Assembly: GCA_937871505.1 (NCBI GenBank)
Contig: CALMPF010000029.1
Span: 1 to 51,524, forward strand
DNA: 51,524 nucleotides
DNA from: an uncultured Planctomycetia bacterium
GTDB taxonomy: Bacteria > Planctomycetota > Phycisphaerae > Phycisphaerales > SM1A02
Direction: 5' to 3'
In this document: positions 27,595 to 37,845 of the stretch, in pieces
Layout: the number at the start of each line of letters is the position of its first letter
Position numbering within the stretch: the first letter of the stretch is position 1
Position numbers and translations under genes: made by a program
Notes under the pieces: generated by a model
Databases searched by the model: none
Seen by the model: the letters and a program-made list of their open reading frames with translations, nothing else
What the model was told of the DNA's origin: nothing

Positions 27595-30500
27595 ATGAAT
27601 CGCGAGGAGCCTGTCAAGTCGGACGTGCCGGGAGCATCCGGCGCAGCGCAGCGCCTCGGCCAAGGCCGACCGAGCGGCGCCGACGCCGGAGTGACTCTCG
27701 AGAAACCCCGGCGCGACGATCGTCCCGCGAAGGCCGATCCGGATCCATCACTCGCCGCGCCGCGCCTCCGCGAGCTCTTCATGCTCGCCATCGACCTGGC
27801 GCCCGAGGAGCGCGCCGCCGCGCTGGATGCGGGCTGCGGATCGGACACGGCGCTGCGCCGGGCCGTGGAGGAGCTGCTGGCGGTCGAGCACGAGGGAGGC
27901 GGATTCCTCAGTCGTCCGGCCGGCGAGCGGATGGCGCAGGGCACGGGGACCTCCGCCATCGGCGAGGACGTCGGCGCGCAGATCGGACCGTATCGACTCC
28001 TGGAAGAGCTCGGCGAGGGCGGCTTCGGCCGGGTCTTTCTCGCCGAGCAGGCCGCGCCGGTGCGGCGCCGCGTCGCGCTGAAGATCCTGAAGCCCGGCAT
28101 GGACACGCGCCGCGTGGTCGCCCGGTTCGAGGCGGAGCGCCAGGCGCTGGCGATGATGAGCCATCCGAACATCGCGCGCGTCCTGGAGGCCGGGGCGACG
28201 ACATCCGGGCGCCCGTACTTCGTGATGGAGCACGTCGTCGGAAGCGCCATCACCGCCTTCGCAGACGCGCAGCGGCTCGACATCACCGCGCGGCTTCGGC
28301 TCTTCCTTCAGGTCTGCCACGCGGTCCAGCACGCGCACACCAAGGGCATCATCCACCGCGACATCAAGCCCAGCAACGTCCTGGCAAGCATGGCGGATGG
28401 CCGACCGACGGTGAAGGTGATCGACTTCGGCATCGCCAAGGCGACCGGCTCCGGGGCCGCCCGGCTCACCGACAAGACGCTCCACACCCTGGAGCGTCAG
28501 ATGATCGGGACTCCCGAGTACATGAGTCCCGAGCAGGCGATGGGATCGAGCGACATCGACACCGGAACCGATGTCTACGCCCTCGGCGTGCTGCTCTACG
28601 AGCTCCTGACCGGGACCACCCCGTTCGACTCGAAGCGCCTCCGTTCCGCCTCGGCGAAGGAGCTCGAGGAGATCTTCCGCGACGAGGATCCGCCCACGCC
28701 GAGCTCGAAGCTCTCCCGGAGCGCGCAGGCATCGAGCACCGTCGCGCGCAATCGCCGAAGCGAGGCGCCGCTGCTCGAGAGCAGGCTGCGGGGAGAGCTC
28801 GACTGGATCGCGATGAAGGCCCTGGAGCGCGATCGCACCCGGCGCTACGAGAGTCCGGGACTGCTCGCCGCGGACATCGAGCGTCACCTCGCGGGCGACG
28901 CCGTGACCGCAGCGCCGCCGTCGATCGGCTACCGCATCCGGACGATCGCCCGTCGCCATCGTGCGGCCGCGGTCGCCGGGAGCGTCGTGCTCTCGGTGCT
29001 GCTTCTTGGAATGGCGGGAACGGCGGCCGGGCTGTTCACGGCGGCGAGGCGGGCCGATGGAGAGCGACGGGCGAGGCTCGAGGCGCTGGCCCAGCGAGAT
29101 CTCGCGGAGCGGGCGCGCGACGACGCGATCGCGGCCCGCCTCGACGCGGAGCGCGCCGTCCATGGCGCGAACGTCCGCGGCGCCCAGACGGCGCTGGCCA
29201 GCGCTCACCTCCCCGCGGCGCGCTCGCTCCTCGCCCGCTGTCCGGAGTCCGAGCGCCACTTCGAATGGCGATGGCTTCACGCGGCCTCCCGCGGAGCGGA
29301 GGGATCGGTGGACGGATCCCCGCTCCTGTTCAGTCCCTGCGGGTCGATCATCGTCACGTCGTCCGGCAGCGCGATCGTCCTCTCGGACGTGCGATCGCTG
29401 CGCGAACTGGGCCGGATCGGTCTTGATTCCGGGAGCCTCGCCGCGATCGGATTCGCACCTGCGGGAGACCGGATCGCCCTCGGGATTGAAGCCGCCTCCG
29501 GGACAGGGGTCGTCCAGCTTCACTCGGTCCCAGAGGGCGCGCTGCTTCACCGAATCACGGGCGAGGGCCGAGGCGTGTCCCTGCTCCAGTTCGACCGCAC
29601 CGGGCGCCTCTTGGCAACCGCCACCGGCGCGGCCCGCGCGCTTCAGCTCTGGGACGCGTCCAGCGGCACGCTTGCGGGTGTGCTGGACGGCCACCTCGGG
29701 CGCATCACCTCGATCGACTTCGACGCGCAGGGAACGCGCGTCGTGACAGGGGCCACCGACGGGGGGATCCGGATCTGGGACGTCGGCTCAGGAAGGGAAC
29801 TCGCGCGGATGTTCGGCCACACGAGCTGGGTCACGGGAGTCTGGTTTGCGGGCGACGGCCTGGAGCTGCGATCGCACTCGGTGTACGACCGCTCGATCCG
29901 GACCTGGGACGCCGCGACCGGCGAACAGCTTCGGAGCGTGCGCACGGGGTCCCTCTGCGCCATGGCGACGGACGGCACGCGCGCCCTGAGCGTGGATGCC
30001 GGGGAGATCGAGCTTCTGGATCTCGGCGGCGAAGGGAGCGCCTCGCCGATCGCCGCGGTGACGGCGCTCGATCAGTCCTTCGAGTGGTCGCCCGATGGGC
30101 GCTCGATCATCTCCCTCGAGCCGGATGGGTCCGCGCGGGTTCACTCGCTGCAAGGCTGGCGGACCCTCGCCAGGGTCAGCGATCTGGACGCGGCGCCGAT
30201 CGTCGATCCGAGCGGCGAGCGGATGGCGGTCGCGGTGGGTGGCCGGACGTTGATCGGCCTGATCGCCACCGCCGCGGAGCCGAACGTGCGTGGATCGGAC
30301 ACCCCTCCGGTCGAGGGCGGGTCGGTCAGGCTCTCGCCGAGCGGAAAGCGCCTCCTCGTCAACTCTCAGGCCGGGTCGCTTCGGCTCGTCGACGTCGACT
30401 CCGGAGCGCTCCTCGCCACGCTGGATGACCGCGACGCGCAGCTCAGGGCGACTCCTCTCGACGACGACCGGATCGTCCTCTGGCGAACTCCGCGCTGGCC

Positions 30501-32958
30501 GCGGCTGGCGACCGAAGGCGAGGCGACGCGCCGCTCGAGGCTTCAGCTTCTCGAAGCCGACGGTGCGACGATCGCGCTCGAGCTCGTCGAGGGATCCGAG
30601 CGGATCGTGAACTGGGCCTTGGCGCCGGCGAATCGGGCGATCGCGACGCTCTGTTCCGAGGGCTTGATCCGCATCTGGGATCTCGAGCGCGGCGGGGTCG
30701 CCCGCCGCATCGGTCCCGATCCGCAGCACCGGGACCTCGGCCAGCTTCGCTACTCCCCGGCGGGGACGTGCCTGATCGCCACGAACTCCTCGACCGAGAG
30801 CGGCGTGGTCTGGAACGTCGCCTCAGGCGCGATCGTCGCGCGCCCCTGGTCGCCCCGGCTCTCGAACGACGCCACCGCCTTCACCGCCTTCGCGCCCGAG
30901 GACCGGTGGCTCGTGGTCTCCAGCGCCACGCCGCGCCTCCGGATCGTCGATCCATCGACCGGCGAGGCGGTCGGACTTCCGCTCGATCATGCGACCATCC
31001 CGCTCGGCGCGGCGTTCTCGGGGCGCGGTGCATGGCTCCGAACGATGGAGAACGGCGTTCGGCGCTTCTGGGAGCCGCAGACCGGGACGCCTCGCCTCGC
31101 AAGCGATACGTGCGATGCGCTCGGCTACGCGACCTCGACCATCACCAGCCCCGATGGCCGCTGGCTGGCGGCGATGCTCGCAGACGGCAACATCAGCCTT
31201 CACGACCACGCCCTCGACGAGGTCGATCGCCTGGTCCGCTTCAGCTCCGGACCAGCGCTCGTCGCCTTCTGCTTCGATCGGGCGAGCCGCGTGATCGTCA
31301 CGGCGGACGACGAGGGCACGATCCGGCTCTGGGAGCTCGCGCGGCCGCAGGAGTCGATCCGGCACTGGACCAATCCGGGCCGCCGCCTTCCGGACTCGAT
31401 CGCGATCAGCCCCGACGCGAGCCTCATCGCCGCGTTCTGGGGCGCAAGCGGCACGCTCTTCGACTCCGCATCCGATCACGCCGCGCCGCGCCCGCTTGCC
31501 GCCGCCGGAACCGCAGGCTTCGCCCCGGAATTCACCGCCGATGGCGCTCGTCTCGTCGGCCGATCGGGCGGCGCCATCGTGCTCGCCTGGGATGTCGCCA
31601 CTGGCGAGCACGCCCCCGACGCCGTGCGACAGCTCCGCGCGCGCGGAGCGCTCCGCTCGGCGCGCTACAGCGAGGATCACCGCCGCATCGTGGCGTGGAC
31701 CGTCGAGGGCGATGCCCTCCTGCTTGATGGCGAGCGCGCCCTCGCGTCGGAGCCGGTCGGCGCCGGCGCACTCCCGGTCGCCGATGAGTCGGCGGTCCTC
31801 GCGACGTTGCTCGCGAACCGGCCCGCGATCCACTTCGGAGCCGTCGACGCAGGCGTTCGTCTCGGCGTCACCGGCTCTTCGGGCGATCGCTTCGCGTACG
31901 TTCGGGAGCTCGTCGACGGGACGCCGGTCGCCCGGCTTGGCGGCCACGTCGGAGGGGTTCGCTCGGTCGCGATCTCGGCTGACGGATCGCGGGTCGTCGC
32001 GGGATCCGCCGCCGGGGGCGCGAGGCTCTGGTCAGCGGCGGGCGACGACCTGGGGGCGATCGACGCGGACGGACGCGCCATCACCGCCGTGGCGATCTCG
32101 CCAAGGGGCGACCGAGTCGTCGTCGTCGAGGATCGCCGGGCGTGGCTCTGGATTCCCGCTTCCGACGGCGCACCCTCCGCACACCTGCCGGCGCCGCGCG
32201 AGCGTCGGTCCGGTCCTGTGCCTGACCGGTCCGCCGCCGAGCGCGCGGACGGAGCGTCCCGGCCGAGCGAGCGGTCTTCGGCGCCGGGCCGCGTCATCGA
32301 CCTCGGAACTCACGGCGAGCCGATCAGCACCGTCGCCTTCGCCCCCGACGCCGCCTTGATCCTCGCACGCTCGAGCGACCTTGTCCGACTCATCGATGCG
32401 ACCTCGGGTGCGACGCGCGCCTCGCTTCCCCACGGCGGCATCGTCCAGGATGCGGCCTTCGACCCTTCCGGGAAGACGATCGCGACTGCCTCCGAGGACG
32501 GGTCGGTCGCGCTCTGGTCGGTTCCGGAGGGTCTGCTTCGCGCTCGGGTGAGCCTCGGAGCGCCCGCCGGATCGCTCTTCTTCAGCCCCTGCGGCACGCG
32601 ATTGCTCGCCGCGAGCAGCGGCGGCCCCTGCTCGCTCATCGACGTCGAGCGCGGCGCCGTCATCCGATCGCTCGAAGGACACTTCGGCACCGTCGTCGCA
32701 GCCTGCATCTCATCGGATCTCGCCCGGATCTTCACGGCATCGCAGGATCGGACGGTGCGGATCTGGGACGGGGCTCGCGGCGTCGAACTCGTCCAGCTCG
32801 GCGGGGGAGGAGAACTCTACGAGCACCTCTGGCTCACGCCGGACGGCATGAGGCTCGTCGGACTCCGCAACGACGGGCGTGTGACCATCTGGGACAGCGC
32901 TCCGGCGCAGAGCGCTGCGCCGGAGCCGCCGCGCGATGTCGCAGCGGGCAGGTCGTGA
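27595..32958 (+). CDS. Giant transmembrane Ser/Thr protein kinase with WD40 repeats
   Basis: The 1787-residue protein has a pre-kinase helical region (LRELFMLAIDLAPEERAAAL), then a complete Hanks-type kinase: ELGEGGFGRVFLAEQ, VALK with Lys163, HRDIKPSN with Asp256, DFG with Asp277 and GTPEYMSPEQ. A transmembrane helix lies at about 459-485 (AGSVVLSVLLLGMAGTAAGL). The remaining 1300 residues are mostly degenerate WD40 repeats (GHLGRITSIDFDAQGTRVVT, DGGIRIWDVGSGRELARMFG, DRTVRIWDGARG), enough for about two or more propellers. The kinase would be cytoplasmic and the propellers on the other side. GGAGGAG lies 4 nt before ATG 27595; an in-frame ATG at 27568 is the alternative. Signal and target are unknown. 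Confidence 0.9.
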   Translation: MNREEPVKSDVPGASGAAQRLGQGRPSGADAGVTLEKPRRDDRPAKADPDPSLAAPRLRELFMLAIDLAPEERAAALDAGCGSDTALRRAVEELLAVEHEGGGFLSRPAGERMAQGTGTSAIGEDVGAQIGPYRLLEELGEGGFGRVFLAEQAAPVRRRVALKILKPGMDTRRVVARFEAERQALAMMSHPNIARVLEAGATTSGRPYFVMEHVVGSAITAFADAQRLDITARLRLFLQVCHAVQHAHTKGIIHRDIKPSNVLASMADGRPTVKVIDFGIAKATGSGAARLTDKTLHTLERQMIGTPEYMSPEQAMGSSDIDTGTDVYALGVLLYELLTGTTPFDSKRLRSASAKELEEIFRDEDPPTPSSKLSRSAQASSTVARNRRSEAPLLESRLRGELDWIAMKALERDRTRRYESPGLLAADIERHLAGDAVTAAPPSIGYRIRTIARRHRAAAVAGSVVLSVLLLGMAGTAAGLFTAARRADGERRARLEALAQRDLAERARDDAIAARLDAERAVHGANVRGAQTALASAHLPAARSLLARCPESERHFEWRWLHAASRGAEGSVDGSPLLFSPCGSIIVTSSGSAIVLSDVRSLRELGRIGLDSGSLAAIGFAPAGDRIALGIEAASGTGVVQLHSVPEGALLHRITGEGRGVSLLQFDRTGRLLATATGAARALQLWDASSGTLAGVLDGHLGRITSIDFDAQGTRVVTGATDGGIRIWDVGSGRELARMFGHTSWVTGVWFAGDGLELRSHSVYDRSIRTWDAATGEQLRSVRTGSLCAMATDGTRALSVDAGEIELLDLGGEGSASPIAAVTALDQSFEWSPDGRSIISLEPDGSARVHSLQGWRTLARVSDLDAAPIVDPSGERMAVAVGGRTLIGLIATAAEPNVRGSDTPPVEGGSVRLSPSGKRLLVNSQAGSLRLVDVDSGALLATLDDRDAQLRATPLDDDRIVLWRTPRWPRLATEGEATRRSRLQLLEADGATIALELVEGSERIVNWALAPANRAIATLCSEGLIRIWDLERGGVARRIGPDPQHRDLGQLRYSPAGTCLIATNSSTESGVVWNVASGAIVARPWSPRLSNDATAFTAFAPEDRWLVVSSATPRLRIVDPSTGEAVGLPLDHATIPLGAAFSGRGAWLRTMENGVRRFWEPQTGTPRLASDTCDALGYATSTITSPDGRWLAAMLADGNISLHDHALDEVDRLVRFSSGPALVAFCFDRASRVIVTADDEGTIRLWELARPQESIRHWTNPGRRLPDSIAISPDASLIAAFWGASGTLFDSASDHAAPRPLAAAGTAGFAPEFTADGARLVGRSGGAIVLAWDVATGEHAPDAVRQLRARGALRSARYSEDHRRIVAWTVEGDALLLDGERALASEPVGAGALPVADESAVLATLLANRPAIHFGAVDAGVRLGVTGSSGDRFAYVRELVDGTPVARLGGHVGGVRSVAISADGSRVVAGSAAGGARLWSAAGDDLGAIDADGRAITAVAISPRGDRVVVVEDRRAWLWIPASDGAPSAHLPAPRERRSGPVPDRSAAERADGASRPSERSSAPGRVIDLGTHGEPISTVAFAPDAALILARSSDLVRLIDATSGATRASLPHGGIVQDAAFDPSGKTIATASEDGSVALWSVPEGLLRARVSLGAPAGSLFFSPCGTRLLAASSGGPCSLIDVERGAVIRSLEGHFGTVVAACISSDLARIFTASQDRTVRIWDGARGVELVQLGGGGELYEHLWLTPDGMRLVGLRNDGRVTIWDSAPAQSAAPEPPRDVAAGRS
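32899..32926. terminator. 12-bp perfect hairpin in the kinase 3' end
   Basis: GCTCCGGCGCAG and CTGCGCCGGAGC pair around an AGCG loop, inside the last codons of the kinase gene and about 155 bp from the end of the convergent lectin gene. It could serve as a bidirectional terminator, but it also encodes protein (SAPAQSAAPEP), so the role is uncertain. Confidence 0.35.
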
Positions 32959-33081
32959 GTGCGCCGATCTGGCCGCCGGCGGCCCGATCGAGCGCTCCCG
33001 CAACCTCTCGGAGGGCGACGACGAGCGCCGCAGCGCCCGCCGCCGCCCGGTGCGAGGGCGGCGATCGAGCGGGATGCGATC

Positions 33082-34047
33082 TCAGCCGCAGGCGCCCCAC
33101 GCGCCGAGCAGGATTCCGAGATCGGCGCCATTGACGATGCCGTTGCCGTCGAGGTCGGCGCTTCCGGCAGTTCCCCACTGACCGAGGAGGATGCCGAGAT
33201 CGGCGCCGTCGATCGATCCGCTGCCGTCGAGATCGGCTGGGCACTCGGGCGGACCGGACTGGAAGACGAAGTTCCGGATGAACTGGTTGGCGGAGGCGTC
33301 CGTCGTCGCCGTGATCCCGACCAGCGCGCTCGAACCCCCGACGGTGGCGGCGATCGAGCCGACGAACCACTGCGGCCCGACCCAGACGTTCGGCCCCTGC
33401 GTGAGCGTGAGCTGGAGGAAGCTCCCGCTGTAGTTGATCGCGACGTGGATCTCCTGGCCATTGTGAGCGTTGATCGGGGCCAGCGCCGACTCGCCGCCGC
33501 CGATGACGCCGTTCGAGAAGGTCCCGGTCGATGTGGTGCCGTCATTCCGCAGACGCAGGATCACGGCGCGGCTCGCGACGATCCCGGTGTAGCCGAGACC
33601 GCCATTCGCGCCGCCAATCGCCCCCAGCCCGGCGGGAGCGTTCTGAATCACGAAGCAGAGCCCGTGCGACGACCCGCAGCAGGGGTTCTGCACGTTCGTC
33701 GCCCGATAGACGAAGCTCGCCTGGAACTCGGTGATGTCCTGCGGAACATTGAACCAGAGGGCGCGTCGGTTTCCGGGACCGAGAGTCCAGTGGATGTGAT
33801 CGGGATCTCCGTTCATCAGGCCCGGCGGGTTGGCGGAATCGAGGATGACCGGGCTCCAGCCGCTGAACGCGTTGAAGCCGTTGATGTCGCCTGCGGCGAT
33901 GGTCGCGAGGGTGCCCGACACGGCGAGCGCGGCAACGGTGGTCAGGACGGAGCGCCGACGGGGCGTGACTCCGCGAGCGCCGGCCGGATCGGCGAAGCGC
34001 TGCATCGACGGGAGGGTGGCGCTGACGAGGGCGCGAAGGCTTGGCAT
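33082..34047 (-). CDS. Secreted lectin-like protein with dockerin-like EF-hands
   Basis: The 321-residue protein has a long N-terminus with basic residues then a hydrophobic core ([20 protein letters not shown]). The main domain contains [60 protein letters not shown] and a late beta segment [19 protein letters not shown]. This pattern follows L-type (legume-like) lectin domains of bacteria. Two C-terminal EF-hand loops, [17 protein letters not shown] and [17 protein letters not shown], are dockerin-like. The ATG at 34047 has AGGAG 8 nt upstream. A decayed copy of this gene's 5' end lies at 37725-37845. Confidence 0.75.
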   Translation of the reverse strand: MPSLRALVSATLPSMQRFADPAGARGVTPRRRSVLTTVAALAVSGTLATIAAGDINGFNAFSGWSPVILDSANPPGLMNGDPDHIHWTLGPGNRRALWFNVPQDITEFQASFVYRATNVQNPCCGSSHGLCFVIQNAPAGLGAIGGANGGLGYTGIVASRAVILRLRNDGTTSTGTFSNGVIGGGESALAPINAHNGQEIHVAINYSGSFLQLTLTQGPNVWVGPQWFVGSIAATVGGSSALVGITATTDASANQFIRNFVFQSGPPECPADLDGSGSIDGADLGILLGQWGTAGSADLDGNGIVNGADLGILLGAWGACG

Positions 34048-34243
34048 TGGGGATCTCCTGAATCGCTTCGGGACTGTGACGCGACGCTCCGGAGCGCAAC
34101 CGATGCACGGTGCAGAGGGTGGCTCCGAGGGTCATGCCGTCGAGGCGGCTCTGAGCGACGCCGACGGGCCCGCTGCGGCCCGCCGACGCGCGCCGAACGC
34201 CTCGGCGTGCCCCTCCAAGCGGATGGCGGGTTCCGCGCTGCCA
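33932..34243. repeat. Direct repeat L: 5' end and leader of the lectin gene
   Basis: These 312 bp match 37731-38040 in the same orientation with scattered changes and small gaps. They cover the start of the lectin gene (first about 38 codons) and about 195 bp of its upstream DNA. The two copies bracket the 1017-residue repeat-protein gene. Confidence 0.85.
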
Positions 34244-34520
34244 GGAAATCCGCGCACTCCGAGAATCGGCCGACCGGCCGAAGGCGGAGCCGCTGCGTGC
34301 TCGGACGACTCGCGGTCGACTCCCGCTCCCGCAGGAGCCCTCGCTCCAGCCACCGCGTCGAGGCAGCCGCTGCGTCGCAGGCCGTCGGTGCGCAGCGCCA
34401 TCCTTTCCCCGCTCCCTTGACGTCGCGTCGCCGGTCACTACGCTTCAACCGTCGGGCGGACGATCCCGCCCGTTCGCGGTGGGCGCCCCGCACTCCTTGG
34501 CGCCGGTGGGAGGTAGTCAC
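34048..34520. other. Divergent intergenic region, surface-protein island
   Basis: The 473 bp lie between divergent starts of the lectin and repeat-protein genes. The left 195 bp belong to the direct repeat conserved at 37.8-38.0 kb. No other gene or confident promoter was identified. Confidence 0.5.
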
Positions 34521-37500
34521 ATGTTGGCATGCCGTCGTCATCGTGTCGTCGCGCGCGCGCTGTCGGCCTGCGCGCTCGTGCTTGGCGCTCCGGTCGGAGT
34601 CGCGTCGGCGGGCGAGACCATCTCGCTCTGGAGCGGCCCGGTCGGGGGCAACTGGAACGTCCCGGGCTCGTGGATGCCGATGGTCGTGCCGAACAACGGC
34701 GGGGGAAGCACCTACGCCGTCGTCGTCGCGCCAGCAGGCGCGGGGCTCGTGCTGGTGAACGTCAGTCCGACGATCAACTCGCTCGCGATCGACTTCGACG
34801 ACGTCGTCCGCCTTCTCAACGGGCAGACGCTGACCATCGCGGGCGGAGTGCTGAGCGATGACGGGCGACTCGAGCTGACGTCGGCGGGGGCGCTGACGGA
34901 CCTTCGGTTCGCCGTCGACGCGCAGGCCGTCGGCGGGATGACCATCGGGACCGGAACGCACATCAACAATCGAATCTATGGAGTCGCGGGCACCGTCCGC
35001 CTGACCCTCGGACCGAAGGCCGGCGTGCTCGGTGCCATGTCGTTCGGCATCAACCAGCTTCGGCTGACCAACGACGGCCTGATCCAGGCGGAGGGCGCGG
35101 CGGGGATCAACATGGACCTCACCGACGGCCTCGGGAACCTCAACAACGGCCTGATCCGCGCTGCGCCCGGTTCGCAGCTCTCGATCACCGGCACGACGAT
35201 CGAGAACGCCCTCGGAACGATCGCCGCCGGCGCCGGCACGACGGTCACCTTCACCAGCTCGCGCGTCAACGGCGGCGCGCTCGACGACGAGGACGGCGTC
35301 GGCGCGCCCGGCACCCTCCGCTTCGTCGCCGCGAACTTCCTCAAGGACGTCACCATCCACGGCGATGCGCTGCTGCCCAGCGGCAACACGCTCGTGATCG
35401 AGGACGCGCTGACGCTCGACGACGCCCGGATCAGTCTCGCCAGCGCCGGTGCGCTGACGGACCTGCGCATCGACACGCCGCTGGTCGCGCCGACGGGCAC
35501 GGGCGAGATCGTCGGCTCGAACATCGTCAACAACCGGATCTACGGCGTGTCCGGCGCGCATCGTCTGGTGGTCCCGTCGACGATCCCGATCCGGGGGGGC
35601 TTCTCGTTCGGCATCAACCAGCTTCGGCTGACCAACGACGGCCTGATCCAGGCGGAGGGCGCGGCGGGGATCAACATGGACCTCACCGACGGCCTCGGGA
35701 ACCTCAACAACGGCCTGATCCGCGCTGCGCCCGGTTCGCAGCTCTCGATCACCGGAACGACGATCGAGAACGCCCTCGGCACGATCGCCGCCGGAGCCGG
35801 CACGACGGTCAACTTCACCAGCTCGCGCGTCAACGGCGGCGCGCTCGGCGACGAGGACGGCGTCGGCGCACCCGGCACCCTCCGCTTCGTCGGCGCGAAC
35901 TTCCTCAAGGACGTCACCATCCACGGCGACGCGCTGCTGCCCAGCGGCAACACGCTCGTGATCGAGGACGCACTGACGCTCGACGACGCCCGGATCACTC
36001 TCGCCAGCGCCGGTGCGCTGACGGACCTGCGCATCGACACGCCGCTGGTCGCGCCGACGGGCACGGGCGAGATCGTCGGCTCGAACATCGTCAACAACCG
36101 GATCTACGGCGTGTCCGGCGCGCATCGTCTGGTGGTCCCGTCGACGATCCCGATCCGGGGGGGCTTCTCGTTCGGCATCAACCAGCTTCGGCTGACCAAC
36201 GACGGCCTGATCCAGGCGGAGGGCGCGGCGGGGATCAACATGGACCTCACCGACGGCCTCGGGAACCTCAACAACGGCCTGATCCGCGCTGCGCCCGGTT
36301 CGCAGCTCTCGATCACCGGCACGACGATCGAGAACGCCCTCGGAACGATCGCCGCCGGCGCCGGCACGACGGTCACCTTCACCAGCTCGCGCGTCAACGG
36401 CGGCGCGCTCGACGACGAGGACGGCGTCGGCGCGCCCGGCACCCTCCGCTTCGTCGGCACGAACTTCCTCAAGGACGTCACCATCCACGGCGATGCGCTG
36501 CTGCCCAGCGGAAGCTCGCTGATCCTCGAGGGCGGCGTCGCCAACGAAGGCCGGCTGAGCATGTCATCGGCGGGTGCGCTGACCGATCTCCGGCTGGACG
36601 TCGCCGCGGCGACTCTCGGGGGCGTCGGCGAGATCGTGACGACGGCCACGCTGAACAACCGCATCTACGCCTTGAACGGCACGTTCGTCCTGACCATCGG
36701 CGCGCAGCAGACGGTTCGTGGTGCCGGCAGCATCGGGCTCAACCAGACGCGCCTCGTCAACGACGGGGCGATCATCGCGGAGGCGGGCCCGGGCTTCGTC
36801 ATCGACCCGACGGACTCGGGAATCGGCTTCGTGAACAACGGCCTGCTGCACGCTCAGGGGGCAAACGTCACGATCGCGCCGGGGCCGGTGACGAACAGCG
36901 GGACCGTGCGCGTCGATCCGACGCGGACGCTCCTGCGAAGCGGAACGGCGTATGTGCAGGATGCCGGCGCGACGGAGGTGAACGGACTGCTCTCGTCGCT
37001 CTCCGGGACGACGCTCAACGGCGGAGTGCTCCGCGGCGTCGGGCAGATCGACGGTCCGGTGATCAATGTCGGCGGCACCGTGAGCCCAGGCCTCTCGGCG
37101 GGCACGCTGACGCTGACGGGCAGCTACGTGCAGATGGGCGGCGCGACGCTGGGCATCGAGATCGGCGGCAGCCTGCCCGCCGACTCCGACCGTCTCGCGA
37201 TCACCGGCAACGCGAATCTCGCCGGCACGCTCGCGGTCTCGCGCGTCAACGGCTTCGATCCCGATCCGCGCGAGCTGTTCACGATCCTGACCGCCAACAG
37301 CATCAGCGGCACCTTCCAGTCGATCGTCTCGTGCGACGATGTCGAGGTGATCTACGACCTGCCCAGCTCGGTGAAGGTGCGCTTCTCGTCGATCGGCGGC
37401 ACCCCGGGCGACCTGAACTTCGACGGCACCGTCAATGGCGCCGATCTCGGCCTGCTTCTCTCAGCCTGGGGACTCTGCGGAGGCGATCCCTGCTGCATCG

Positions 37501-37574
37501 CCGACCTCAACGGCGACGGCATCGTCAACGGCGCGGACCTCGGCATCCTGCTGAGCAGTTGGACCATCGGCTGA
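34521..37574 (+). CDS. Secreted repeat protein with 188-residue tandem repeats and dockerin-like end
   Basis: The 1017-residue protein has a signal peptide (VVARALSACALVLGAPVGVA, ending ASA), an opening LWSGPVGGNWNVPGSWMP motif typical of autotransporter-associated beta-strand proteins, then long beta-helix-like repeats rich in Asn, Gly, Thr and Leu. A 564-bp unit is repeated at 35043, 35607 and 36171 with very few changes. A passenger-type C-terminal part (GTLTLTGSYVQMGGATLGIE; LFTILTANSISGTF) precedes two EF-hand loops, DLNFDGTVNGADLGLLL and [23 protein letters not shown] lies 7 nt before ATG 34521. It is probably an exported adhesin or surface filament; no enzyme motif is visible. Confidence 0.82.
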   Translation: MLACRRHRVVARALSACALVLGAPVGVASAGETISLWSGPVGGNWNVPGSWMPMVVPNNGGGSTYAVVVAPAGAGLVLVNVSPTINSLAIDFDDVVRLLNGQTLTIAGGVLSDDGRLELTSAGALTDLRFAVDAQAVGGMTIGTGTHINNRIYGVAGTVRLTLGPKAGVLGAMSFGINQLRLTNDGLIQAEGAAGINMDLTDGLGNLNNGLIRAAPGSQLSITGTTIENALGTIAAGAGTTVTFTSSRVNGGALDDEDGVGAPGTLRFVAANFLKDVTIHGDALLPSGNTLVIEDALTLDDARISLASAGALTDLRIDTPLVAPTGTGEIVGSNIVNNRIYGVSGAHRLVVPSTIPIRGGFSFGINQLRLTNDGLIQAEGAAGINMDLTDGLGNLNNGLIRAAPGSQLSITGTTIENALGTIAAGAGTTVNFTSSRVNGGALGDEDGVGAPGTLRFVGANFLKDVTIHGDALLPSGNTLVIEDALTLDDARITLASAGALTDLRIDTPLVAPTGTGEIVGSNIVNNRIYGVSGAHRLVVPSTIPIRGGFSFGINQLRLTNDGLIQAEGAAGINMDLTDGLGNLNNGLIRAAPGSQLSITGTTIENALGTIAAGAGTTVTFTSSRVNGGALDDEDGVGAPGTLRFVGTNFLKDVTIHGDALLPSGSSLILEGGVANEGRLSMSSAGALTDLRLDVAAATLGGVGEIVTTATLNNRIYALNGTFVLTIGAQQTVRGAGSIGLNQTRLVNDGAIIAEAGPGFVIDPTDSGIGFVNNGLLHAQGANVTIAPGPVTNSGTVRVDPTRTLLRSGTAYVQDAGATEVNGLLSSLSGTTLNGGVLRGVGQIDGPVINVGGTVSPGLSAGTLTLTGSYVQMGGATLGIEIGGSLPADSDRLAITGNANLAGTLAVSRVNGFDPDPRELFTILTANSISGTFQSIVSCDDVEVIYDLPSSVKVRFSSIGGTPGDLNFDGTVNGADLGLLLSAWGLCGGDPCCIADLNGDGIVNGADLGILLSSWTIG
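35043..36530 (+). repeat. 564-bp in-frame tandem repeats, about 2.6 copies
   Basis: The sequence TTCGGCATCAACCAGCTTCG recurs at 35043, 35607 and 36171, exactly 564 bp apart. Two complete units and a third that stops matching near 36520 are present. Differences between units are only a few scattered bases, which indicates recent expansion or ongoing gene conversion. 564 bp is 188 codons, so changes in copy number keep the frame. Confidence 0.92.
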
Positions 37575-37724
37575 GCGAGAGCCGCCCGCCGTCGCGCCGG
37601 AGCCGTCGCGCCGCGGTCGCCGCTGCATCGCTGTCGGGCCGCCCGCAGTCGAGGACGCGCGCGATGAGCGCCCCTCGACCTTCTCCCCGGCGCGACGTCC
37701 GGCGGAGCGATCCCGGCGCGGTGG

Positions 37725-37845
37725 GCGCAGCGACGGTGATCAGGACCGAGCGCCGACGGGGCGTGGCTCTGCGAGCGCCGACCGGACCGGCGACGCGCTG
37801 CCTCCTCGGCAGGGTGGCGCTGGTGAGGGAATGAAGGCCTGGCAG
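37725..37845 (-). pseudogene. 5' remnant of a lectin-gene paralogue
   Basis: Read on the minus strand from 37845, the sequence encodes LPGLHSLTSATLP, then [19 protein letters not shown]. This aligns with the lectin protein start [13 protein letters not shown] and [18 protein letters not shown]. The start codon has become CTG, the AGGAG ribosome site is CGGGAG, and similarity ends after the signal-peptide region. The lectin domain itself is missing. Confidence 0.75.

Noticed and set aside
33942..36488. Very long open frame on the minus strand across the repeat-protein gene
   Set aside because: It is antisense to the repeat gene, open only because of its codon bias and repeats; the product is Asp/Arg-rich with no domain, while the plus strand has signal peptide, ribosome site and domains.
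35043..36530. CRISPR-like periodicity
   Set aside because: The 564-bp units are coding, contiguous and lack spacers; no cas genes are nearby.
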